A DNA stretch of 5,429 nucleotides from JAJPXI01 sp045595705 (GTDB lineage: Bacteria; Bacillota; Clostridia; Oscillospirales; Oscillospiraceae): positions 1-5,429 of the forward strand of contig JAZOBA010000083.1 of the NCBI GenBank assembly GCA_045595705.1, given 5' to 3'. Positions 1-5,304 of this stretch are shown here, one piece after another (positions within the stretch are counted from its first letter, which is position 1; each line of letters opens with the position of its first letter). The notes below the pieces were generated by a model. The model ran no database searches and was not told the DNA's origin. It saw only the letters and a program-made list of their open reading frames with translations. The translations under genes and the position numbers were made by a program.

Positions 1-798
1 GTACATGTAGTGCGCTGCTTTGACGATGAAAATGTCATCCATGTGGAGGGTTCCACCGATCCTCTGCGTGACATCGGCATCATTGACATCGAGCTGATCA
101 TGGCCGACGTGGAAATGGTGGAGCGCCGCATCGACAAGGCCACCAAGGCCGCCAAGGCCGACAAGAAGTTCCTGCACGAGGTGGAGATTTTCACCGCCCT
201 GAAGGACTGGCTCAACGACGGTAATTCCGCCCGCTCCTTTGAGTGCGACGACGAAGACAAGGAGATCATCGCCACCAGCGAGCTTCTGTCTCTGAAGCCC
301 ATCATCTATGCCGCCAATTTGGACGAGGCCGGCTTTGCCGATTACAAGAACGTCTCTTACTATAATCAGGTGGCTGATTTGGCTGCCAAGGAGGGTGCTC
401 AGGTCATCCCCGTTTGCGCCAAACTGGAGTCTGAGATCGCCGAACTGGACGGCGAGGAGAAAGCCATGTTCCTGGAGGAGCTGGGCATTTCCGAGTCCGG
501 TCTGGACCGTCTGATCAAGGCCAGCTACTCCCTGCTTGGTCTGATTTCCTTCCTGACCAGCGGTGAGGACGAGTGCCGTGCATGGACCATCACCCGGGGC
601 ACCAAGGCCCCGCAGGCCGCCGGCAAGATTCATACCGACTTTGAGCGCGGCTTCATCCGTGCCGAAGTGGTTGCCTATGACGATTTGATGGCCTGCGGCA
701 CCATGGTGGCCGCCAAGGAAAAGGGTCTGGTTCGCTCCGAGGGCAAGGAATATGTCATGAAGGACGGCGACATCGTCCTGTTCCGATTCAATGTCTAA
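1..798 (+). CDS. ychF: Redox-regulated ATPase YchF (Obg-like), 5' end cut off by the window edge
   Basis: YchF is a cytosolic P-loop NTPase of the Obg/TRAFAC class that prefers ATP, binds ribosomes and is linked to the oxidative stress response. The frame is open from base 1 (it reads VHVVRCF, as inside YchF), so the GTG at 10 is an internal valine and not a start. The visible 265 residues match the C-terminal part of a protein usually about 365 long; the P-loop and switch regions, roughly 100 residues, lie left of the window. The visible parts, in order, are IHVEGS.DPLRDI just after the switch II region, a charged helical coiled-coil section (about 85-240), and the specificity motif NLDE at 316-327, where YchF has NxxE in place of the GTPase NKxD. 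The C-terminal TGS domain starts near 535 and includes GTKAPQAAGKIHTDFERGFIRA-type sequence, ending DGDIVLFRFNV. No frame damage is seen. It overlaps the next gene by 8 bp, suggesting one transcript. Confidence 0.97.
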   Translation, partial: VHVVRCFDDENVIHVEGSTDPLRDIGIIDIELIMADVEMVERRIDKATKAAKADKKFLHEVEIFTALKDWLNDGNSARSFECDDEDKEIIATSELLSLKPIIYAANLDEAGFADYKNVSYYNQVADLAAKEGAQVIPVCAKLESEIAELDGEEKAMFLEELGISESGLDRLIKASYSLLGLISFLTSGEDECRAWTITRGTKAPQAAGKIHTDFERGFIRAEVVAYDDLMACGTMVAAKEKGLVRSEGKEYVMKDGDIVLFRFNV

Positions 799-1315
799 GC
801 ACATTTTTCTGACCGGTGATGTACAGGTAGGCAAGTCCACCGTTGTGAACAGAGTTCTGGCCGGGCTGTCTGTCGCTTTGGGCGGCTTTCGTTCCGGCTC
901 CGGACCGGAACGGTACGAAAATGGCCGCTGGCTCTACCTCTGGGATGCTTCCGGCGAACCGATTTGCGATGAATCCCACCGGGTGGCCTATATCACTCCG
1001 GAGGAACGCCGATCGCTTCCGGAACAGTTTGATTCCCTTGGATGTGCCGCTCTGCGCCGGGCAAAGCAGTCCGAGGTCGGTTTGATTTTAATGGACGAGT
1101 GCGGTTTTCTGGAGCGTGACGCGGCAGAGTTTCAGGCCGAGATTTTGAACACGCTGGACGGTAATATTCCCGTTCTGGGTGTGGTGCGTCTGCGCAGCAG
1201 CGGCTGGACCGACGCCATCCGCAACCACCCCAAGGTTACCCTAATTACCGTCACCGAGCAAAACCGGGACCAACTGCCTGGGCAGATCATCTCCCTTCTG
1301 CAACCGAATATCTAA
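791..1315 (+). CDS. THEP1-type nucleoside-triphosphatase (NTPase_1 family)
   Basis: This 174-residue protein fits the THEP1/NTPase_1 family, which hydrolyses nucleoside triphosphates (ATP, GTP and others) in vitro; its cellular role is not settled. Residues 9-17 form a Walker A motif, GDVQVGKST, placed right at the N-terminus as in the family. GGFRSG at 31-36 corresponds to the conserved GF segment after the first helix. LILMDECG at 98-105 is the Walker B strand, with Asp102 and Glu103; many relatives have DEIG followed by K.E, so the Cys here is a small deviation. Length agrees with the family (about 170-190 residues). The ATG at 791 lies inside the end of ychF (stop at 796-798), and no Shine-Dalgarno sequence is present in the 15 nt before it, so translation is probably coupled to ychF. 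A kinase-like P-loop protein of another family is the main alternative. Confidence 0.88.
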   Translation: MSKHIFLTGDVQVGKSTVVNRVLAGLSVALGGFRSGSGPERYENGRWLYLWDASGEPICDESHRVAYITPEERRSLPEQFDSLGCAALRRAKQSEVGLILMDECGFLERDAAEFQAEILNTLDGNIPVLGVVRLRSSGWTDAIRNHPKVTLITVTEQNRDQLPGQIISLLQPNI

Positions 1316-1323
1316 TGCAGCAC

Positions 1324-1370
1324 CCCCCGAATCCACGCCCTTTCCGGCGCGCGATCCGGGGGTTAATTTT
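1324..1370 (+). terminator. Probable terminator of the ychF-NTPase operon
   Basis: It starts 8 nt after the NTPase stop codon. Arms 1324-1333 (CCCCCGAATC) and 1353-1362 (GATCCGGGGG) pair with a single A-C mismatch. The loop contains a further 4-bp stem, CGCC at 1336-1339 with GGCG at 1346-1349. TTAATTTT at 1363-1370 follows. The stem is GC-rich and well placed, but the T-tract is interrupted, so termination may be partial. Confidence 0.6.
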
Positions 1371-1479
1371 ATGCGCGGAGGACCCACAATGCAAAAGCGA
1401 AATGCCCGCATGTGTGGAATTGTTTCCGTTTGTTACGAGCAAAAAACTTCGTAGCTGCGAGCCCCTCGTTCTTTTCCCC

Positions 1480-1508
1480 TTGCATAAAAGGTCGAAATCT
1501 CGTATAAT
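1480..1508 (+). promoter_or_regulatory. SigA-type promoter for the small DUF4177-like gene
   Basis: A perfect -10 box, TATAAT, lies at 1503-1508, and a weak -35 candidate, TTGCAT (TTG conserved), at 1480-1485. They are separated by the optimal 17 nt. Transcription would begin near 1515, giving a leader of about 38 nt before the ATG at 1553. This leader is too short for a riboswitch. The promoter lies downstream of the preceding terminator, so the small gene appears to be its own transcription unit. Confidence 0.7.
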
Positions 1509-1552
1509 GAGGAAAATATGAACAAACTGTAAATATCTTTGAGGAACTTCTC

Positions 1553-1795
1553 ATGGATCAACACCATCCTTGCTGTCCCCACGGTGACGAAACCGTCAGC
1601 AAGAACACCAACTACGCCGACGGCGTCACCAATTACGCCGCCATTATCGCTCAGGAATCCTACGATGGCTGGGTGTTTGACTCCATCCACGAGATTCCCG
1701 TCACTAAGAACAACGGCTGCATCGCCGCTCTCATGGGTCGCGGAAGCACGACCGTGTATTTCAATATGCTGATTTTCCGCAGAGAGATTCGATAA
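1553..1795 (+). CDS. Small DUF4177-like protein with His/Cys-rich N-terminus
   Basis: This 80-residue protein is probably cytosolic, as it has no signal peptide or membrane segment. The start is supported by GAGGAA at 1541-1546, 6 nt before the ATG, downstream of a good promoter. Residues 28-78 resemble the DUF4177 pattern: a helix (YAAIIAQES), then GWVFDSI like the family's GW.L.SI strand, a Gly-rich turn, and a closing strand VYFNMLIFRRE like the family's YF.LIFER ending. The family's function is unknown. The first ten residues hold three His and two adjacent Cys (HHPCCPH at 4-10), which could bind a metal, but this is only suggested by composition. The gene stands alone between its own promoter and a strong hairpin terminator, which supports it being real and separately regulated. 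The family match is from memory of the pattern, so the name is less certain than the gene. Confidence 0.8.
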   Translation: MDQHHPCCPHGDETVSKNTNYADGVTNYAAIIAQESYDGWVFDSIHEIPVTKNNGCIAALMGRGSTTVYFNMLIFRREIR

Positions 1796-1810
1796 CAATT
1801 ACTTATACTT

Positions 1811-1853
1811 AAAAAGCGGTGGAAGCCTTTGCTTCCACCGCTTTTTTATTTTT
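1811..1853. terminator. Strong hairpin terminator shared by converging genes
   Basis: Arms 1811-1826 (AAAAAGCGGTGGAAGC) and 1831-1846 pair perfectly over 16 bp around the 4-nt loop CTTT. On the plus strand a run of T, one A, and more T follows (1842-1853), ideal for ending the small gene at 1553-1795. On the minus strand five T close the stem, so it can also end the trmO operon, whose stop codon (1846-1848) touches the arm. The hairpin therefore probably works in both directions, better on the plus strand. Confidence 0.92.
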
Positions 1854-2520
1854 TCAGTTCCATCCCGCAGACCCGCAGGATATTCTCCTCCACCCGGAAG
1901 CGCACTTCCATTCCGGCAAAAGACAGTCCATAGATCCGCTCCGGGTCTTTCTGATAGGCTGGCCGGGGGTCCTGTGCCAGCACACCCCGCAGGGCATTGA
2001 TCACCTCGGGTGCCGCCACCGAGCAAAGCTCTTCCGGAATAACCACCTGCAGCTTTTCTCCCGGTTTGTCCGACGCGAAACCGCCGATGGCATCGGGATG
2101 ACAGTCGGCATAGGGAATGTACGGCTTGATGTCAAAAATGGGAGTGCCGTCCATCAGATCGGCTCCCAGCACGTAGATGACCGGACCCAAGACGCTGTCC
2201 AACTCCACTCGATCCAGCTTAACACAGGACAGCCCCACAGGATTGGGTCGGAAAGGAGAGCGTGTGGCGAACACGCCCAAGCGCTGATTGCCGCCCAGAC
2301 GGGGCGGGCGCACAGTGGGCGACCAGGCATCCCGCTTGGCCTCGGAAAACTCCCAGATCAGCCAGAGATGGGAAAACTCCTCCATCCCTCGCACGGCATC
2401 GGGATTGCGGTACTCCGGCTCAAAAACAATCCGAGCCTGCAACTCCTCCACCAGCCCACTCTGTCTGGGAATGCCAAACTTTTCGGGAAACGCACTTTGG
2501 ATGCGAGCGATTACTTTCAT
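1846..2520 (-). CDS. trmO: tRNA (N6-threonylcarbamoyladenosine37-N6)-methyltransferase TrmO
   Basis: TrmO (TsaA/YaeB, UPF0066) uses S-adenosylmethionine to methylate t6A at position 37 of Thr-decoding tRNAs, giving m6t6A and tuning decoding in the cytosol. The family signature is complete. It comprises F.EKFGIPRQSGL at 11-23, EEFSHLWLIWEF at 47-58, RPPRLGGN at 71-78, and the hallmark GVFATRSPFRPNPVGLS at 82-98. GADL.DGTP.FDIKPYIPYAD and, near the C-terminus, DPRPAYQKDPERIYGLSF follow. The length of 224 residues compares with about 235 in E. coli. The start at 2520 is chosen because AGGAG (2528-2532) lies 7 nt upstream; an in-frame TTG at 2568 would add 16 unrelated residues and has no support. 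The gene follows galM after 44 nt and is probably the last gene of the operon. A weak internal promoter in that gap (TTGAAG, 17 nt, TACAGA) is possible but poor. Confidence 0.96.
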   Translation of the reverse strand: MKVIARIQSAFPEKFGIPRQSGLVEELQARIVFEPEYRNPDAVRGMEEFSHLWLIWEFSEAKRDAWSPTVRPPRLGGNQRLGVFATRSPFRPNPVGLSCVKLDRVELDSVLGPVIYVLGADLMDGTPIFDIKPYIPYADCHPDAIGGFASDKPGEKLQVVIPEELCSVAAPEVINALRGVLAQDPRPAYQKDPERIYGLSFAGMEVRFRVEENILRVCGMELKK

Positions 2521-2564
2521 CGTGTCACTCCTGCCTTGTTCTGTATGGAAATCGAAACCACTCT

Positions 2565-3596
2565 TCAACGATCGGTTTTGAATATATATCTTGTCACTGT
2601 ATGCAGTGCTTCGCCCTTTGGGAAAAGAGGGGATTCATATTCCGGACAGTTCACCGCATTGGGAACAAATCCGGGCTCCAGGCACACGGCACAGTATCCT
2701 TCGTAGTTCTTCCCGGCTTTGCCCGGCGTCAGATTTCTGGGCGCCACAAACAGAACCATGGACGGCATATCAGTCACAACCTGCATAATCCTTCCGTTTT
2801 CCGGGCAGTACAACTCTGCCGACGGCTGTTCCGAATTGCGCTCCTGAATATAAAACTCATCGTACATGATCCAGTCTTTTGCAAAGTACCCCGTCGGGTC
2901 GTTGTCCATGGCCTCCCGGATCGCTCTTCCTTGGGTGAAATCTGCCGACGTGTTATCCACAGCAATGCGCCCTCCATCGGGCAGACCTCTTTCGTCCCGC
3001 CTGACTCGATCCTTTGCACGCAAGGTCAGACGCAGATCACGCACATCAGCAATACCCAGATTGAAATAGGCATGGTTGGTCGGATTAAGCACCGTCGTTC
3101 CCTCCGGTGCCATGCGGGTCACCATGGTCAGAACGCTGTCATCTCCAAATGAGTAGGACACCTGCACCTGCACGGCACAGTCAAATCCACCTTCACCGGT
3201 GTCCTTCAGCGAAAAAGTCACCGTGTTGGTGTCCTCACTGATCAACACCGCAAACATTTTTCGGGCATAGTTTCCGCTGGCCCCGTGAAGAAAGTTCCCG
3301 TTTTCATTCTGCTCCAGCTGATGAACCTTCCCGTCCGCCTCAAAACGTCCATGGGCAATTCGGTTGGCACACCGTCCGATGATGCTTCCCATCACCTTGC
3401 ACTGCTTCAGATCGCTGTCCTCGGGGGCACCCAAGACAACATCACCGATTTCCCCATTCCGGTCTTCCACGCAGATAGAATATATTGTAGCTCCGTAATC
3501 CAGCAACTCCACATACTCGCCTTTTTGATTGCTGATACGATACAGATGCACCTCATCATCCATACCCTGTACCGTGAATTTTCTGCAGGAAATCAC
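2565..3596 (-). CDS. galM: Aldose 1-epimerase (galactose mutarotase)
   Basis: The enzyme interconverts the alpha and beta anomers of galactose, glucose and related sugars in the cytosol, feeding the Leloir pathway. The 343-residue length is normal for GalM. LLDYGATI near 31-38 and IGRCANRIAHGRF at 73-85 are the usual N-terminal landmarks. FLHGA holds His104 and NPTNHAYFNL holds His175, which correspond to the substrate-binding and acid-catalyst histidines. Asp246 lies in the sugar-contact segment YDEFYI, and Glu307 in CLEPGFVPNAVN is the expected catalytic base. The start is GTG at 3594-3596, chosen because a perfect AAGGAGG (3604-3610) precedes it by 7 nt. That site overlaps the stop codon of the upstream transporter gene, with 12 nt between the coding regions, so the two are cotranscribed and probably translationally linked. 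No other sugar genes are in view, so the true substrate cannot be fixed. Confidence 0.95.
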   Translation of the reverse strand: MISCRKFTVQGMDDEVHLYRISNQKGEYVELLDYGATIYSICVEDRNGEIGDVVLGAPEDSDLKQCKVMGSIIGRCANRIAHGRFEADGKVHQLEQNENGNFLHGASGNYARKMFAVLISEDTNTVTFSLKDTGEGGFDCAVQVQVSYSFGDDSVLTMVTRMAPEGTTVLNPTNHAYFNLGIADVRDLRLTLRAKDRVRRDERGLPDGGRIAVDNTSADFTQGRAIREAMDNDPTGYFAKDWIMYDEFYIQERNSEQPSAELYCPENGRIMQVVTDMPSMVLFVAPRNLTPGKAGKNYEGYCAVCLEPGFVPNAVNCPEYESPLFPKGEALHTVTRYIFKTDR

Positions 3597-3608
3597 ACGT
3601 ATACCTCC

Positions 3609-4964
3609 TTATGCAGCCATATTCCGCCGCGCCTTCTTTATCACCCAAATATAGCAAATCACCATCACGGCACCGCTGATTACCCAGGACAGCGGTTCCG
3701 CAAAACAGATGCCCAAAAATCCGAGCATAGGCACCAAGACCCACGCGCTAAAGCATCGCGACACCAGCTCGATCGCCGTACCTATAATCGGAATCACCTT
3801 GCATTTCATGCTGGACAGGGACATACGATAGACCATGACAATGGTCTGCGTGAATATAAACGCGCAAACGATTTTCAGCATCAATGCCCCGTCTGCCACC
3901 ACCTGAGCGCTGTCGGTATTGGTAATAAAGCGAATCAGCGGCGCACCGAGGAAAAACACAACAGCATATGTAACCACATTGCAAGCAATGTTAAACAGAA
4001 TTCCGGTTTTGATTCCCTTGGAGATACGATCCAGCTTCCCGGCTCCGTAATTCTGCGCCGCAAAGGCAGCGCAAGTATTTGCCATGCCAATGGAAGGTGT
4101 AATACAAAAGCTCTTGATTTTATTCGCTGACGCCTGAGAAACAATGGCATCGGCACCCAAGCCATTCACTGCCCCTTGCACCGCAATGTCTCCCACGGCA
4201 AACAGGGCGTTGGAAACAGAAATGGAAATGCCCATCGGCAGCATATCTTTCAGCAAACTGCCGTTGTGGAGAAAATCCTCCTTCCGGATTCGAAGCCAAG
4301 GGTAATTCACATAGAGATACCCTCCGGAGAGCGCAACCGAAATCAGCTGCGCCAATACGGTGGCTAAAGCGGCACCGGATACTCCCATGTCCAGCGGAAC
4401 CATAAACAGAATGTCCAGACCCACGTTCAGCAAGGAAGAAACGATCAGAAAGACCAACGGAACTCTGGAATTGCCTACCGCACGAAACACGCCGGCAAGG
4501 AGATTATAAGACATGGTCGCAAACAGGCCGATTACCATGATCAGCAAATAGCTTTTTGCGTCAACCATCAACTCAGCAGGGGTTTTTACCAAACGCAGTA
4601 ACGGATCGATCACAAGCAGAAGAGCTGAAGTTGCTACCACGATCAGCATCGCACAAAGCTCCACCGCACCGGCAAAGCTGCGGCGGGCCCCATCAAAGTC
4701 CTTTGCCCCAAACGCCTGAGAAATCAAAATCGTGTTACCGGTGTTAAACCCCATCGCCGTGGCATTGATCAGCATGATCAACGCACTGGAAGCCGAAATC
4801 GCCGCAATGGCATGATCTCCAATGGCATGACCGGCGATTGTCATGTCCACCAGATTGTACATGTTTTGAAACAAGTGCCCCAGCATAACCGGAATTGCAA
4901 ACTGCAGCATCAAAGGCAGAATGGCACCGCTGGTCATGTCCAGTGTTCGCCCTTTTGTTTTCAT
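3609..4964 (-). CDS. MATE-family multidrug/toxin efflux transporter
   Basis: This is an inner-membrane secondary transporter that exports organic compounds using a Na+ or H+ gradient. Its substrate cannot be told from sequence. The 451 residues contain two MatE repeats, consistent with the usual 12 membrane helices. In the first repeat, P25 and QNMYNLVD at 33-40, ISQAFGAKD at 81-89, and LAGVFRAVGNSRVPL at 156-170 are family landmarks. The second repeat starts near 240 and carries AAQNYGAGKLDRI at 302-314, the typical MATE counterpart motif. The C-terminus is basic (KKARRN), expected on the cytosolic side. The start at 4964 is preferred: AGAAGG lies about 6 nt upstream. An in-frame ATG at 4994 sits almost on the predicted transcription start and would add ten residues that are not MATE-like. 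It is the first gene of the operon with galM and trmO. The leader is about 28 nt, with no room for a riboswitch. Confidence 0.95.
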   Translation of the reverse strand: MKTKGRTLDMTSGAILPLMLQFAIPVMLGHLFQNMYNLVDMTIAGHAIGDHAIAAISASSALIMLINATAMGFNTGNTILISQAFGAKDFDGARRSFAGAVELCAMLIVVATSALLLVIDPLLRLVKTPAELMVDAKSYLLIMVIGLFATMSYNLLAGVFRAVGNSRVPLVFLIVSSLLNVGLDILFMVPLDMGVSGAALATVLAQLISVALSGGYLYVNYPWLRIRKEDFLHNGSLLKDMLPMGISISVSNALFAVGDIAVQGAVNGLGADAIVSQASANKIKSFCITPSIGMANTCAAFAAQNYGAGKLDRISKGIKTGILFNIACNVVTYAVVFFLGAPLIRFITNTDSAQVVADGALMLKIVCAFIFTQTIVMVYRMSLSSMKCKVIPIIGTAIELVSRCFSAWVLVPMLGFLGICFAEPLSWVISGAVMVICYIWVIKKARRNMAA

Positions 4965-4998
4965 AAGGAACCTTCTCTTTAAGATGATTTGCATCTTG

Positions 4999-5007
4999 AT
5001 TATAGCA
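4999..5007 (-). promoter_or_regulatory. Extended -10 promoter of the MATE-galM-trmO operon
   Basis: The minus strand reads TGCTATAAT, a perfect -10 hexamer (4999-5004) with the TGn extension. No convincing -35 box lies 16-18 nt upstream (sequence around 5021-5027 reads TTTCTG/ATTTCT), as is common for extended -10 promoters. Transcription should begin around 4992, leaving about 28 nt before the ATG at 4964. The promoter lies just beyond the terminator of the tRNA fragment, so the operon is insulated from it. Confidence 0.75.
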
Positions 5008-5023
5008 CATTTTCAGTGCACAG

Positions 5024-5060
5024 AAATAAAAAAGTCCTGAATCAAAAGATTCAGGACTTT
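5024..5060 (-). terminator. Intrinsic terminator of the tRNA-Thr unit
   Basis: Arms 5048-5060 and 5031-5043 pair perfectly over 13 bp (GTCCTGAATC core) with a 4-nt loop at 5044-5047. On the minus strand the stem runs into TTTTTTATTT (5033-5024). It begins directly at the CCA end of the tRNA fragment, as expected for the native terminator of a tRNA transcript, and supports a minus-strand tRNA gene having existed here intact. Confidence 0.92.
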
Positions 5061-5108
5061 GGAGCTGCTACCCGGATTTGAACCGGGGACCTCATCCTTA
5101 CCAAGGAT
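5060..5108 (-). tRNA. tRNA-Thr(GGT), 3' part only; 5' half missing
   Basis: About 49 nt of a threonine tRNA read on the minus strand. The anticodon stem is ATCC (5108-5105) with GGAT (5097-5094), around the loop TTGGTAA (5104-5098), so the anticodon is GGT at 5102-5100. The variable region is at 5093-5088. The T arm is CCCGG, TTCAAAT, CCGGG (5087-5071), with the normal 5-bp stem and 7-nt loop. The acceptor 3' strand TAGCAGC (5070-5064), discriminator T (5063) and encoded CCA (5062-5060) complete it. The 5' acceptor strand (GCTGCTA expected) and the D arm with its GGTAGAG-like loop are absent. The base that should be position 27 (5109) is already mismatched with G43, so tRNA identity ends at 5108. 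This is therefore a fragment, most simply the distal attachment site left by an element that entered at the anticodon stem-loop. A functional tRNA is not supported. Confidence 0.85.
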
Positions 5109-5110
5109 TT

Positions 5111-5127
5111 GAGGGGCAAAGCCCCTC
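5111..5127. repeat. Perfect 7-bp hairpin at the tRNA break
   Basis: GAGGGGC (5111-5117) and GCCCCTC (5121-5127) are perfect inverted repeats around the trinucleotide AAA. The hairpin lies 2 nt beyond the last recognisable tRNA base and takes the place the D arm should occupy. It lacks a T-tract on either strand, so it is not a terminator. It might be a recombinase-binding or element-end structure, or a dispersed small palindrome. Confidence 0.75.
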
Positions 5128-5148
5128 TGGAGGATTCACGCAGCACCA

Positions 5149-5176
5149 ACAAAAACCCTTCTATCCCAAGGGGTTT
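5149..5176 (-). terminator. Weak terminator-like hairpin near the element end
   Basis: On the minus strand AAACCC (5176-5171) pairs with GGGTTT (5158-5153), extended by one G-U and one A-U pair. Five T (5155-5151) close the structure. It begins on the stop codon of the coding remnant at 5176-5304, the position expected of that gene's terminator. The stem is short and only half GC, so strength is doubtful. Confidence 0.45.
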
Positions 5177-5304
5177 CAATCTTTTCGTTTGTCTGAAGTC
5201 ATTTCCCATTGCCGAGAAAAGACCTCATCCGTCACTTCGCCTTCATTATAATATCTAGGTCGTTCACGAAACAATATTTGATTGAACAAAATAACAACTT
5301 TTCT
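5176..5304 (-). pseudogene. Possible C-terminal remnant of an unknown element gene
   Basis: A minus-strand frame is open for 42 codons from an upstream TGA (5307-5305) to TGA at 5178-5176. Its product has a protein-like, charged composition with a segment reading RPRYYNEGEVTDEVF and an ending SDKRKD. I do not recognise the family. No ATG with a ribosome binding site starts it; the same frame further upstream is broken by two TGA codons (5307-5305 and 5358-5356). The stop codon touches a terminator-like hairpin, which hints that this was a real gene end. It may be the tail of a gene damaged by frameshift, or a chance open stretch in AT-rich DNA. Confidence 0.3.

Noticed and set aside
1518..1532. 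Mini-ORF of four codons (MNKL) in the leader of the small gene.
   Set aside because: The predicted transcription start is near 1515, so its GAGGA would not be in the transcript, and a leader peptide of this size has no attenuator structure with it.
1433..1798. Minus-strand frame of 121 codons across the small DUF4177-like gene.
   Set aside because: The plus-strand gene has promoter, ribosome binding site and terminator in order; the antisense frame has none of these.
2521..2568. Upstream TTG start adding 16 residues to TrmO.
   Set aside because: The added residues do not belong to the family, and the ATG at 2520 has a well-spaced AGGAG.
1819..3152. Long open plus-strand frames opposite trmO and galM.
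   Set aside because: They lie antisense to two genes with complete family signatures, lack ribosome binding sites, and their products are rich in His, Arg, Pro and Ser, typical of shadow frames.
3285..4130. Plus-strand frame of about 280 codons opposite galM and the MATE gene.
   Set aside because: It crosses two well-supported minus-strand genes and shows no recognisable protein pattern.
4965..4994. Upstream ATG adding ten residues to the MATE transporter.
   Set aside because: It would sit practically at the predicted transcription start, leaving no ribosome binding site.
4965..5030. Riboswitch ahead of the transporter gene.
   Set aside because: MATE genes in Clostridia can have riboswitches, but the leader here is only about 28 nt.
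5245..5274. Minus-strand promoter in the element end (TTGTTT, 18 nt, TATAAT).
   Set aside because: The -10 is perfect, but the -35 is poor, the spacing is long, no gene starts after it, and AT-rich DNA yields TATAAT by chance.
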